Positions 52,390-61,444 of a stretch of 64,000 nt of DNA are shown in pieces. This DNA is from Stenotrophomonas humi (lineage in GTDB: Bacteria; Pseudomonadota; Gammaproteobacteria; Xanthomonadales; Xanthomonadaceae), in contig NZ_LDJI01000021.1 in NCBI RefSeq assembly GCF_001431415.1, forward strand, positions 80,630-144,629, read 5' to 3'. Position 1 is the first letter of the stretch; every line of letters begins with the position of its first letter. The notes under the pieces were generated by a model. The model made no database searches, was not told where the DNA came from, and saw only the letters and a list, made by a program, of their open reading frames with translations. The position numbers and the translations under genes were made by a program.

Positions 52390-52590
52390 TTACACATCCA
52401 CGGGGCAAAGAAAGCCGCAACGATCCGGCATCACTGCCCGCAGCGCAACCATGACGCCCCCGGCCCGCGCGGTATCATTGGCACCTTCAGCAATACCAAT
52501 ACGCCACGCAATGACGTTCACGCCCCATTCCCGCCCGCATTCCCCGCTGCGCTTTCAGCATTTCCGTAACGACGGCGACAGGGGCGTGCA

Positions 52591-53601
52591 ATGAACGCAC
52601 AGGCTGCCAACGCGGCGCCGGCGACACTGAGCGTGGACTATGTCGCTCCGGTGCATCTGCCGGCGCTGCTGGCCGACGATCATGTCCTGGCGATATTCGG
52701 TTTCCAGGCGGGCAACGGCGCCCCGCCTACCGATGATCCACGCTATCTGCAGGTTGGCCTGCAGGCCGATGGCACGCCCATGCTGGAAGTCTGGCGCAGC
52801 CGCTATCCGGTCAGCACCGGCCGCGATGCCAATGGCGTGGCTTGGGCCAGCGACGGCGCCCTGATGTTCGGTGCGCTGCAGGTGGACGAAGCCAGCCATG
52901 GCGACATCATCGGCGCATCCGAGCACGCCTACGCACAGGTGCTGACCGCGCCTGCAGCACATGGATACCCGCATCTGCTGCGCATCTGGAACTACATGGA
53001 TGCGATCACCGAGGGCGAAGGCGACGATGAGCGCTACCGCCGATTCTGCGTGGGGCGGGCGCGGGGCATGGGCACCATCAATACCGGCACCCTGCCTGCG
53101 GCCACCGCCATCGGCCGCGTCGATGGTGTGCGGGTGCTGCAGATCTATTGGCTGGCAGCGCGCACGCCGGGAATGCCGCTTGAAAACCCAAGGCAGGTCA
53201 GCGCCTACCGTTACCCGCGCCAATACGGCCCGCAATCACCCAGTTTCGCCCGTGCGATGCTCGGCGCTCCCGGCAGCACGTTGCCGCTGCTGCTTTCGGG
53301 CACGGCCAGCGTGGTCGGTCATGCCACCCTGCATGGCGATTCCACACACCGGCAGCTGCAGGAAACGTTCGCCAATTTCGAGGCACTGATCAACGCCGCA
53401 CGCGTGCACTCGCCCGCCTTGCCGCCACACTTCGGTGCCGGCAGCCGCTTGAAGGTCTACGTGGACGACGCCGCGGAAATAGCAGCGGTGCGCCAGGCAC
53501 TGGCCACGCACCTGCCTGCGGATGTGCCCTACATCGTGCTGCATGCGACGGTATGCAGGCACGATCTGCGGGTGGAGATCGACGGCGTCCACGGCGCCTG
53601 A
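52591..53601 (+). CDS. xanB2: Chorismatase XanB2 (3-/4-hydroxybenzoate synthase)
   Basis: Cytoplasmic protein of 336 residues of the chorismatase/FkbO-Hyg5 family. In Xanthomonas, XanB2 cleaves chorismate to 3-hydroxybenzoate (pigment precursor and DF signal) and 4-hydroxybenzoate (ubiquinone precursor). Seen here: WRSRYPVSTGRDANGVAWA, HLLRIWNYMDAITEGEGDDERYRRFCVGRARGM, LLSGTASVVGHATLHGDSTHRQLQETF and YVDDAAEIAAVRQAL. AGGGG lies before the ATG. Monocistronic, divergent from the ACP operon and convergent with xanA2. Confidence 0.92.
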   Translation: MNAQAANAAPATLSVDYVAPVHLPALLADDHVLAIFGFQAGNGAPPTDDPRYLQVGLQADGTPMLEVWRSRYPVSTGRDANGVAWASDGALMFGALQVDEASHGDIIGASEHAYAQVLTAPAAHGYPHLLRIWNYMDAITEGEGDDERYRRFCVGRARGMGTINTGTLPAATAIGRVDGVRVLQIYWLAARTPGMPLENPRQVSAYRYPRQYGPQSPSFARAMLGAPGSTLPLLLSGTASVVGHATLHGDSTHRQLQETFANFEALINAARVHSPALPPHFGAGSRLKVYVDDAAEIAAVRQALATHLPADVPYIVLHATVCRHDLRVEIDGVHGA

Positions 53602-53678
53602 ATCGACACACGGGAATCCCGGAAGCGTTGATGGCTCCGGGGTTCTTCAGCATTCCTGCGGAAGTTTTACCGGCGAAC

Positions 53679-55025
53679 TCACTGTCGCAGCAGGGCCAGC
53701 ACTGCATCGCGGGGCAATTTTCCGGTCTCGTTGCGCGGCAGCACCGCGACCTTGCGCAACGGGCGCGGCAGGAATACCGGATCCACCCGCATGCGCAGAT
53801 CGCGCAGGATGTCCGCCTCGTCGCGGTGCGGGGCGACCACCAATGCCGCGATACGGCCCACGGCGTGCCCCGGCTCGGGCTCAAGCTGCACCACCACCGC
53901 ATCGACCACTCCGTCCACCGCCTGCAGCTTGCGGGTCAGGTCACCCAGCGATGCACGTTTCCCGGCGATTTCCAGCAGGTCCGCGCGCCGTCCACGCAGC
54001 AGGAAGCGGTTATCCGGTAGCAGTTCGACAAGATCGGCCAGCATCACCGGTTCCGCCAGATGCGGTGCATGCACCCGCGTGCCCTCCGGTTGCGGCACCA
54101 GCCGTACCCCCGGCAACAGACTCCAGGCCTGCTCGAGCGCGGTACGTCGGCGCGCGAAAATACAGGTTTCAGTGGAGCCGAACATCTCCCGCACCTCGGT
54201 GCGGAAACGCCGCTCGGCATCGGCTGCCAGTGCCTGCGACAACGGCGCCGTGGCGGTGACGATGGCCGCCAGTGGTGGCAGTTCGACTCCCGACTCCACC
54301 AGCACTTTCAGGTGCACCGGGGTGGTGATCAGCAGCCGCGGCGCGGCGACTTCAGCCAATGCCTGGGCGACATCCTGCGGAAAGAAGGGCTTGCCCGCCT
54401 GCAACGTGGCCGGTGCCAACAACGGCAGCAGCACCGACATCTCCATGCCATACATGTGCTGTGGCGGCACGGTGGCTACCAGCGATGGTGGCTCATCTGC
54501 CCACAGATCCCTCAGTGCCCGCAGGTTCTGCGCCGTACTGGTCAGGAACGAGCCCCAGGTCTTGGGGTTGGCGCTGGGCACACCGGTACTGCCCGAGGTG
54601 AAACCAATGGCCACCAGTTGTTCATCGGCCAGTTGCGGCACCTCTCCTGCCAGGCAGGGCAACTCCGGCGGCAGCAGGAAACCCCCTTCCGGCAACGCGT
54701 CCAGCAGCGCATCTCCAAGGCAGTACGTCTGCCGATAGCGCTGCTGCACATCCAACACGACCGCAGGCGCGCGCGAGGGCGGTAGCAGGTTCACCTGTCC
54801 CCGCAAGGCCACGGCACAGAATGCAACCATGAACCGGTAGCGGTCCTCGCACAGATTGATCGCATGCAGGCCGGCGGGAAGCTGCGCCGCCACACCACGG
54901 ACGTGCGCAAAGAATGTCCCCAGCTCGATCCCCTGTCCCGCAACGATGGCGAGCAGGCGCCTGCTGTCACCGATGGCAAGCGGATGGCGGGGTGACACTG
55001 GCGATACTTCGGAAGCAACCTGCAT
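53679..55025 (-). CDS. xanA2: Hydroxybenzoate AMP-ligase XanA2
   Basis: Adenylate-forming ligase of 448 residues. VAIGFTSGSTGVPSANPKTW is the P-loop motif, VPPQHMYGMEMSVLLPLL, VREMFGSTETC (A5) and FLLRGRRADLLEIAGKRASL (A7/A8) follow, and NETGKLPRDAVL holds the C-terminal catalytic lysine. In Xanthomonas XanA2 activates 3-hydroxybenzoate and transfers it to the ACP XanC. The ATG used gives MQVASEVSPVS; the frame runs 56 codons further upstream through a hairpin and is unlikely to be coding. Converges with xanB2. Confidence 0.88.
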   Translation of the reverse strand: MQVASEVSPVSPRHPLAIGDSRRLLAIVAGQGIELGTFFAHVRGVAAQLPAGLHAINLCEDRYRFMVAFCAVALRGQVNLLPPSRAPAVVLDVQQRYRQTYCLGDALLDALPEGGFLLPPELPCLAGEVPQLADEQLVAIGFTSGSTGVPSANPKTWGSFLTSTAQNLRALRDLWADEPPSLVATVPPQHMYGMEMSVLLPLLAPATLQAGKPFFPQDVAQALAEVAAPRLLITTPVHLKVLVESGVELPPLAAIVTATAPLSQALAADAERRFRTEVREMFGSTETCIFARRRTALEQAWSLLPGVRLVPQPEGTRVHAPHLAEPVMLADLVELLPDNRFLLRGRRADLLEIAGKRASLGDLTRKLQAVDGVVDAVVVQLEPEPGHAVGRIAALVVAPHRDEADILRDLRMRVDPVFLPRPLRKVAVLPRNETGKLPRDAVLALLRQ

Positions 55026-55118
55026 GCGACTACAACAACCTCTGGAGGGACGATCCCGGCACGCGCGGCACCGGCATGCGGCCAGATTGTAGTCCCGAGG
55101 ACCCGCTGACAAGCCGGG

Positions 55119-55137
55119 CGGGCTGCGCCGCAGCCCG
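55119..55137 (-). terminator. Hairpin between cydB and xanA2
   Basis: CGGGCTGCGCCGCAGCCCG is a perfect palindrome (eight-base stem, three-base loop) 72 bases downstream of the cydB stop and about 94 bases upstream of xanA2. No T-run, so an atypical terminator for the cydAB operon. Confidence 0.5.
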
Positions 55138-55208
55138 GAATCCACCTCCCGCCGCTGCGGGAAGCCCGCTGCAATCACCTGGAAGAGCGGCATCCGCCCA
55201 AAGCAGGC

Positions 55209-56222
55209 TCAGTGATACCCCATATCCGCGGTGACCTTGCCGCGGAACACGCGGTACGACCACACCGTGTAGCCCAGGATCACCGGCAGCAACAGCACCA
55301 GCCCGACCATGCTGAACCCCAGCGACGAGGCCGGCGCGGCGGCCTGCCACAACGTCATCGAGGGCGGCAGCAGGTACGGCCACATGCCCAGCAGCAGGCC
55401 GATGAAGCCCAGCACGAACAGGGCCAGGGTCAGCAGGAACGGCGGCAGGTCGCGCCGCGGATGCATCGCGCTGCGCCAAAGCGCCACGGCCACCGCTAGC
55501 GTGAGCAGCGGCACCGGCGACAGCCACCAGAAATTGCCGTCGCTGAACCAGCGCTCCATCACCCGCGACTGCAGGAATGGCAGCCAGGTACTGACCAGGC
55601 CCATGAACACGATCACCGCCACCATCAGCGGCCGCGTCAGCGAACGCGCCAACACCTGGTCGCGGCCTTCGGTCTTGAGGATCAGCCAGGTGCTGCCCAG
55701 CAGCGCATAACCGGTCACCACCGCCACGCCGGTCAGCATCGAGAACGGGCTGAACCAGCCAAACGCGCCACCGACGTAATGCCCGTCCTGCATCTTCAAC
55801 CCTTCCACCAGCGCGCCAAGAATCACGCCCTGCGCGAAAGCGGCCAGCAACGAACCCAGTGCGAACGACACGCTCCACAGGCGACGCGAGCGATGCGCCT
55901 TGAAACGGAACTCGAACGCCACGCCACGGAACACCAGCGCCATCACCAGCAGCAGCACCGGCAGGTACAGCGCCGACAACAGCGCCGCATAGGCCTTGGG
56001 AAACGCCGTCATCAACCCGGCGCCGCCCAGCACCAGCCAGGTTTCATTGCCGTCCCAGATCGGCGCGGCGGTGTTCATCATCACGTCCAGCTGCTGCTCA
56101 TCCTCGGCGAACGGCGCCAGGATCCCGATGCCGAGCACGAAGCCGTCCAGCACCACGTACATCAGCACGCCGAAACCAATCACGGCGAACCATGCCACCG
56201 TCAACGCGGTTGTCATGTCCAT
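55209..56222 (-). CDS. cydB: Cytochrome bd-type quinol oxidase subunit II
   Basis: Membrane subunit of 337 residues with about nine helices. ALTVAWFAVIGFGVLMYVVLDGFVLGIG contains the conserved DGFDLG-like region (here DGFVLG), NTAAPIWDGNETWLVLGGAG is the family hallmark, and SLGFSMVGLVLLLPVILGYTVWSYRVFRGK ends it. The start follows the cydA stop by one base. Supports CydA structurally in the bd oxidase. Confidence 0.92.
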   Translation of the reverse strand: MDMTTALTVAWFAVIGFGVLMYVVLDGFVLGIGILAPFAEDEQQLDVMMNTAAPIWDGNETWLVLGGAGLMTAFPKAYAALLSALYLPVLLLVMALVFRGVAFEFRFKAHRSRRLWSVSFALGSLLAAFAQGVILGALVEGLKMQDGHYVGGAFGWFSPFSMLTGVAVVTGYALLGSTWLILKTEGRDQVLARSLTRPLMVAVIVFMGLVSTWLPFLQSRVMERWFSDGNFWWLSPVPLLTLAVAVALWRSAMHPRRDLPPFLLTLALFVLGFIGLLLGMWPYLLPPSMTLWQAAAPASSLGFSMVGLVLLLPVILGYTVWSYRVFRGKVTADMGYH

Positions 56223-56223
56223 A

Positions 56224-57615
56224 TCAACGACCCTCCAGCGGTTCATCGGCCCCGGACAGCGGCCGCGCCGGTGTATGCATGCCATCGTCATGCACGTGAT
56301 CGTGCGATCCCGGCCCGGTACGCATGATCTTGACCAGGTACCAGATGCCCCAGCCGAACACGAACACGTAGCCGATCACGTAGACCGTCAATGACAACGC
56401 CGTCATCCAGGCACTGTGCGGCCCGACCGCATCGGCGGTGCGCAGCAGCCCGTAGACCACCCATGGCTGGCGCCCCATCTCGGTGACGAACCAACCGGCC
56501 ACCAGCGCGATGAAGCCGCTGGGCAACATCCAGTTCCAGCCGCGCAGCAACCACTTCGACTGCAACAGACGCCCACGCCACAACTGCAGCGCCGATATCC
56601 AGGCCAGGATCAGCATCAACGTGCCCAGCCCCACCATGATCCGGAACGCGTAGAACACCGGCACCACGGGCGGCCGTTCGCTGGCCGGCACCGAGGTCAA
56701 CGGTGCGAAGCTGCCGTCCATGGTGTGGGTCAGGATCAGGCTGCCCAGCTTGGGAATGGCCACCTCGTAGTCGTTGCGTTCTTCTTTTTCGTTGGGCACG
56801 GCGAACACCACCAGCGGCACGCCCGCGCCGGCCTCGCCTTCATGCCAATGCGCCTCCATCGCCGCGATCTTCATCGGCTGGTGCTTGAGCGTGTTCAGGC
56901 CATGCATGTCACCGACAAACACCTGCACCGGCACCGTCAACGCCGCGAATGCCACCGCCGCGACCAGCATCTTGCGGCCGGCCTCCACATGCACGCCGCG
57001 GCGCAGGTACCACGCACCGACGCCGCCGATCACGAAACACGTGGTGATGAACGAACCCAACGCCATATGCGCCAGGCGATACGGGAACGAGGGGTTGAAC
57101 ACCACCTGCCACCAGTCCTGCGGATGCACGATGCCATCGACCAGCGTGTAGCCGGCCGGCGTGTGCAACCAGCTGTTGGATGCCAGGATCCAGAACGTGG
57201 AGAACAGCGTGCCCAGTGCCACCATGCAGGTGGAGAAGAAATGCAGGCGCGGCGACACCCGGCCCCAGCCGAACAGCATCACGCCGAGGAAACTGGCCTC
57301 CAGGAAGAACGCGGTGAGGACTTCGTAGGTGAGCAACGGCCCGATCACGGTACCGGCCACTTCGCTCAGACGCGGCCAGTTGGTACCGAACTGGAAGGCC
57401 ATGACGATGCCGCTGACCACGCCCATGCCGAAGGACACGGCGAAGATCTTCTGCCAGAAGAAAAACAGCTCGCGCCACACCGTGTTGCGGGTACGCAGCC
57501 AGCGCCATTCCACAAAGGCCAGCCAGCTGGCCGTGCCGATGGTGAAGGCCGGAAACAGCACATGGAAACTCACGACGAACCCGAACTGGATCCGTGACAA
57601 CAAAAGCGCGTCCAC
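56224..57615 (-). CDS. cydA: Cytochrome bd-type quinol oxidase subunit I (cyanide-insensitive type)
   Basis: Catalytic subunit of 463 residues. The heme b595 His is in LSRIQFGFVVSFHVLFPAF, heme b558 ligands in FVGDMHGLNTLKHQPMK and the later Met, and VTEMGRQPWVVYGLLRTADAV is the GRQPW motif. The Q-loop is short, so the protein belongs to the CioA type as in Pseudomonas, which is less sensitive to cyanide. The ATG begins MDALLLSRIQFG. Divergent from the S9 peptidase gene across 264 bases with a tandem decamer. Confidence 0.92.
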   Translation of the reverse strand: MDALLLSRIQFGFVVSFHVLFPAFTIGTASWLAFVEWRWLRTRNTVWRELFFFWQKIFAVSFGMGVVSGIVMAFQFGTNWPRLSEVAGTVIGPLLTYEVLTAFFLEASFLGVMLFGWGRVSPRLHFFSTCMVALGTLFSTFWILASNSWLHTPAGYTLVDGIVHPQDWWQVVFNPSFPYRLAHMALGSFITTCFVIGGVGAWYLRRGVHVEAGRKMLVAAVAFAALTVPVQVFVGDMHGLNTLKHQPMKIAAMEAHWHEGEAGAGVPLVVFAVPNEKEERNDYEVAIPKLGSLILTHTMDGSFAPLTSVPASERPPVVPVFYAFRIMVGLGTLMLILAWISALQLWRGRLLQSKWLLRGWNWMLPSGFIALVAGWFVTEMGRQPWVVYGLLRTADAVGPHSAWMTALSLTVYVIGYVFVFGWGIWYLVKIMRTGPGSHDHVHDDGMHTPARPLSGADEPLEGR

Positions 57616-57670
57616 GCCTGCCTCACTGCACGATCTGGAAACGGGTCCATTCTGGTCCGGTATTCGTGAA

Positions 57671-57690
57671 GACCGGATGTGACCGGATGT
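57671..57690. repeat. Tandem decamer upstream of cydA
   Basis: GACCGGATGT occurs twice in immediate succession, 56-75 bases upstream of the cydA start in the divergent promoter region. No FNR/ANR-type TTGAT-N4-ATCAA box was seen nearby. The repeat may be a regulator site, or chance. Confidence 0.4.
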
Positions 57691-57879
57691 CGCAGTGCGG
57701 CAAAAGGTCGCAGCACCGCTTGGTGTCCTCCCTTGCGCGAAACGCAGCGGAGTGGCAAAGCACCGAACATTGCCGATTCCGGCAGCTCACCTGCCGATCC
57801 CGGCGCCCATGACCTGTGGCCCAGCCCCGGCAAAGGCCGGGCTGCTAGGCTTGTGCGGTTCTCTTCACCGGTGCCCGCA

Positions 57880-60246
57880 ATGCCCAGATACCTGCCCCTG
57901 TCCCTGCTGTTGTTGACCGCTTTCGGCAGCGCCCATGCCGCGCCCACACCGATCACCATCGAACAGGCAATGGCCGACCCGGATTGGATCGGGCCGCCGG
58001 TCGAGTCGGCGTGGTGGTCGTGGAATGGCCAGCAGGTGGAATACACGCTCAAGCGCCAGGGCAGCGCGGTGCGCGACAGCTTCCGCATGCCGGTTGCCGG
58101 GGGCGTGGCCCAGCAGGTCGCTGATGACCAGCGCGGTACGCTGGATTCGGCCAGCCGCGTCTATGACAGCAGCCGTCAGCGCATGGCCTTCGTGCGCAAT
58201 GGCGACGTGTTCGTGCGCGACCTGCGCAGCGGCGCACTCACCCAGCTCACCCGCAGCAACGAGCGCGCCAGCGGCGTGAACTTCGCCACCGATGGTGGTG
58301 TGATCTGGGAGGTGGGCAACAACTGGTTCCACTGGAATGCGCGCAGCGGCATCACCAGCCAGGTCGCCCAGCTCAAGGCCGACAAGAACCCGGCCGACGC
58401 GCCCAAGGCCGACGTGCTGCGTGACCAGCAGATGCGCACCCTCGCCACCCTGCGCAACGACCGCGCCCAGCGCGACGAACTGCGTGACCAGGGCGAACGC
58501 TGGCGCCAGGCCGACCCGACCCGCGCACCGGCACCGATCTTCCTCGGCGCCGATGTCGAGATTGTCGACAGCGTGCTCTCCCCTGACGCACGCCACCTGG
58601 TGGTGGTGACCAAGCCCAAGGGCTATGAAGAAGGCCGCGGTGGCAAGATGCCGCTGTACGTCACCGAATCCGGTTACGAAGAAGCCGAGGACACCCGCAC
58701 CCGCGTGGGCCGCAACAATCCCGAGCCGCATGCGTTCTGGCTGGCCGATGCCGTGACCGGCAAGGTCGAGTCGCTGTCGCTGGATACCCTGCCCGGCATC
58801 ACCACCGACCCGCTGGCCGAGCTGCGCCGCAAGGCCGGCAAGGATGCGCTCAAGGGCAACCGTCCGCTGGAAGTGATGAGCGAGTTCATGGGCGGTGGCA
58901 TCCGCTGGAACGCCGATGGCAGCCAGGCGGCGATCATGCTGCGCGCCAACGACAACAAGGACCGCTGGATCGCCACCACCAATGCCACCACGGCCAAGCT
59001 GGAAACCCGCCACCGCCTCACCGACGGCGGCTGGATCAACTGGAGCTTCAACGATTTCGGCTGGCTGCCCGATGGCCGCACGCTGTGGCTGCTGTCCGAG
59101 GAATCAGGCTACTCGCACCTGTACACGCAAAGCGGCAGCGGCAAGCCCAAGGCACTGACCTCGGGCAACTGGGAAACCTCATCGCCGGAAGTCAGCGCCG
59201 ATGGCCGCAGCTTCTACTTCCTGTGCAACCAGAAGTGGCCGGGCGACTACGAAGTCTGCAACGTCGATGCCAACGGCGGCGCCGTGCGTGAAGTGACCGC
59301 GCTCGACGGCGTGGAAGACTTCAGCCTGTCGCCGGATGGCCAGCAGCTGCTGGTGCGTTACTCGGCCCCATACCTGCCCGCGCAGGTCGCGGTGCTGCCG
59401 GTCAGCGGCGGCGAAGCACGCAAGCTCACCGATACCCGCAGCGCTGCGTTCAAGGCGCGCCAATGGGTGCAGCCGCAGATGGTGCAGGTGCCTTCGCAGC
59501 ACGGTGCCACGCCGGTGTGGGCCAAGTACTACGGGCCGGAAACGCTGGAACCAGGCAAGCAGTACCCGATCGCCATGTTCGTGCACGGCGCCGGCTACCT
59601 GCAGAACGTGCATGCGCGTTACTCCAACTACTTCCGCGAGCAGATGTTCCACAACCTGCTGGTCGAGAAGGGTTACATCGTGCTGGACATGGACTACCGC
59701 GGCAGCGCCGGCTACGGCCGCGGCTGGCGCACGGCCATCTACCGCAACATGGGCCACCCGGAGCTGGAGGACTACAAGGACGGCCTGGACTGGCTGGTCA
59801 CCACCAAGCAGGGTGACCGCGCGCGCGCCGGCATCTACGGTGGCTCCTACGGCGGTTTCATGACCTACATGGCGCTGTTCCGTTCGCCGGGCACGTTCAA
59901 GGCCGGCGCCGCGCTGCGCCCGGTCGGTGACTGGCACCAGTACAACCACGCCTACACCGCCAACATCCTCAACACCCCGGACATCGATCCGGAGGCCTAC
60001 CGCGTGTCCTCGCCGATCGAGTACGCCGAAGGCCTGCAGGACAGCCTGCTGATCGCGCACGGCATGATGGATGACAACGTGTTCTTCCAGGACTCGGTCA
60101 ACATGAGCCAGAAGCTGATCGAACTGCACAAGGACAACTGGTCGATCGCACCGTACCCGCTGGAGCGCCACGGCTACACCCGCGCCGATTCCTGGCTGGA
60201 CCAGTACAAGCGCATCCTGAAGTTGTTCGAGCAGGAACTGAAGTAA
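57880..60246 (+). CDS. Secreted S9 family prolyl oligopeptidase (dipeptidyl-peptidase IV-like)
   Basis: Exported serine peptidase of 788 residues. Signal peptide PRYLPLSLLLLTAFGSAHAAP, a beta-propeller domain with WSFNDFGWLPDGRTLWLLSEE and YEVCNVDANGG repeats, and a C-terminal alpha/beta-hydrolase domain. Catalytic Ser in AGIYGGSYGGFMTYMALF, Asp in IAHGMMDDNVFF, His near LERHGYTRADSW. Likely cleaves short proline-containing peptides in the periplasm or outside. The ATG used gives the signal peptide directly; an upstream frame has no support. Ends at a good hairpin. Confidence 0.9.
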   Translation: MPRYLPLSLLLLTAFGSAHAAPTPITIEQAMADPDWIGPPVESAWWSWNGQQVEYTLKRQGSAVRDSFRMPVAGGVAQQVADDQRGTLDSASRVYDSSRQRMAFVRNGDVFVRDLRSGALTQLTRSNERASGVNFATDGGVIWEVGNNWFHWNARSGITSQVAQLKADKNPADAPKADVLRDQQMRTLATLRNDRAQRDELRDQGERWRQADPTRAPAPIFLGADVEIVDSVLSPDARHLVVVTKPKGYEEGRGGKMPLYVTESGYEEAEDTRTRVGRNNPEPHAFWLADAVTGKVESLSLDTLPGITTDPLAELRRKAGKDALKGNRPLEVMSEFMGGGIRWNADGSQAAIMLRANDNKDRWIATTNATTAKLETRHRLTDGGWINWSFNDFGWLPDGRTLWLLSEESGYSHLYTQSGSGKPKALTSGNWETSSPEVSADGRSFYFLCNQKWPGDYEVCNVDANGGAVREVTALDGVEDFSLSPDGQQLLVRYSAPYLPAQVAVLPVSGGEARKLTDTRSAAFKARQWVQPQMVQVPSQHGATPVWAKYYGPETLEPGKQYPIAMFVHGAGYLQNVHARYSNYFREQMFHNLLVEKGYIVLDMDYRGSAGYGRGWRTAIYRNMGHPELEDYKDGLDWLVTTKQGDRARAGIYGGSYGGFMTYMALFRSPGTFKAGAALRPVGDWHQYNHAYTANILNTPDIDPEAYRVSSPIEYAEGLQDSLLIAHGMMDDNVFFQDSVNMSQKLIELHKDNWSIAPYPLERHGYTRADSWLDQYKRILKLFEQELK

Positions 60247-60259
60247 GTACGAAGCAAAC

Positions 60260-60287
60260 AGGAAGGGCGCCGCGAGGCGCCTTTCCT
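60260..60287 (+). terminator. Hairpin terminator after the S9 peptidase gene
   Basis: AGGAAGGGCGCC pairs with GGCGCCTTTCCT over 12 bases (one G-T pair) with loop GCGA, 14 bases after the stop. The following bases are GTTCCTG, so the U-tract is short. Confidence 0.75.
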
Positions 60288-60368
60288 GTTCCTGTAGCAA
60301 GACGCGGACGGTAGCGGTGCCGCTGCGGTTGCTCTCAATCCAGAAATCCACATCGCTCCAAGTGCCCC

Positions 60369-60800
60369 ATGCCCACTACAAACTCCCCCATCCGCATCGT
60401 CACCGCCGTCATCCTTGATGCACAGCAGCGCGTACTGGTGGTGCGCAAGCACGGCTCGGACACCTTCATCCAACCCGGCGGCAAGCGCGAGCCCGGCGAA
60501 GCCGCGCTGCAGACGCTGGCGCGCGAACTGCACGAAGAACTTGGCATCGTGATGGACCCAACCAGTGCGGTACCGCTGGGCATCTTCGAGGATGCCGCCG
60601 TCAACGAACCCGGCCGCCGCGTGCAGGGCGAGTCCTTTCTGGTGCAGGTCAGCGGCACCGCACGCGTGCAGGCCGAGATCGCCGAGCTGGCGTGGATTGC
60701 ACTGCAGCCGCCGCACGGCGTGAAACTGGCCCCGCTCAGCGCGCGGCATACACTGCCGGCAGCACATGCGGCGCTGGTCAAGGCTGGGAAAGCGGAGTAA
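60369..60800 (+). CDS. Nudix hydrolase
   Basis: Cytoplasmic protein of 143 residues with a full Nudix box, GGKREPGEAALQTLARELHEELGI, matching GX5EX7REUXEEXGU. The N-terminal strand VTAVILDAQQRVLVVRKHGSDTFIQPGG is that of a MutT-like fold. Substrate (nucleotide diphosphate derivative) unknown. Followed 40 bases later by a membrane protein gene. Confidence 0.9.
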   Translation: MPTTNSPIRIVTAVILDAQQRVLVVRKHGSDTFIQPGGKREPGEAALQTLARELHEELGIVMDPTSAVPLGIFEDAAVNEPGRRVQGESFLVQVSGTARVQAEIAELAWIALQPPHGVKLAPLSARHTLPAAHAALVKAGKAE

Positions 60801-60840
60801 ATCCGGCGATAGTGCGCGCACTCGTCGCAGCGCCCTCACC

Positions 60841-61419
60841 GTGAAAGCACCTGAACTTCCCCCCGTAAACACAAAACGCTCATCGGCGGAAACCTTTGTC
60901 GATGTCACCGCCAAACTGTCGATGGTGATGGCGGCGTTGGCCATCCTGTGGAGCCTGATCCAACTTGTTCTGGTCCTCGCACTGGGGCGCCTCGACATGC
61001 TTGGCGCCATGCAGGATCAGGGCTTGTCGCTACCCGAGGCATTCCAGTGGTTCGGCCGACATGCGTTGTCGCTCACCGCGTTGATGCTGGTGGTGTCGGT
61101 GGCATTCCTCGCCGTCTCGTGGGCCATGTTCAAGCGGCGCGAATGGGGCCGGCTCGGCTTCATCGTGTTTCTGGTGCTGGTGGCACTGCTCAACTTCGCC
61201 GGCCTGCCGCTCATCCATTCCGTGTTCGAGAGCATGCGCAGCATGTTCCCGGCTGAGTTCCTGCAGTCGGCACAGGGCATGGAGATGCGCGCGCAGCTCG
61301 ACAGCGGGTTGTGGATGTCGCTGTTCAGCGGCGCCATCACCGCCATTGCCTTCGCCGCGTTGCATGGCTGGCTGGTGATCAAGCTGCGGCGGCCCGATGT
61401 GCGCGCCCTGTTCCACTGA
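60841..61419 (+). CDS. Membrane protein of unknown function
   Basis: Protein of about 192 residues with four predicted helices (SMVMAALAILWSLIQLVLVLAL; ALSLTALMLVVSVAFLAVSWAMF; LGFIVFLVLVALLNFAGLPLI; GLWMSLFSGAITAIAFAALHGWLVI). No family recognised. Starts with GTG (KAPELPPVN); no ATG is suitably placed, and the upstream frame overlaps the Nudix gene. The last codons, RRPDVRALFH, are charged. Ends 25 bases before the next gene. Confidence 0.65.
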   Translation: MKAPELPPVNTKRSSAETFVDVTAKLSMVMAALAILWSLIQLVLVLALGRLDMLGAMQDQGLSLPEAFQWFGRHALSLTALMLVVSVAFLAVSWAMFKRREWGRLGFIVFLVLVALLNFAGLPLIHSVFESMRSMFPAEFLQSAQGMEMRAQLDSGLWMSLFSGAITAIAFAALHGWLVIKLRRPDVRALFH

Positions 61420-61444
61420 ATTCACGACCTCCCTGGTATCTGCA

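Noticed and set aside
60294..60335. GTAGCGGTGCCGCTGC as another SMAG repeat
   Set aside because: Starts with GTAG but the stem is only four bases and lacks the CCGAGC core; could be chance.
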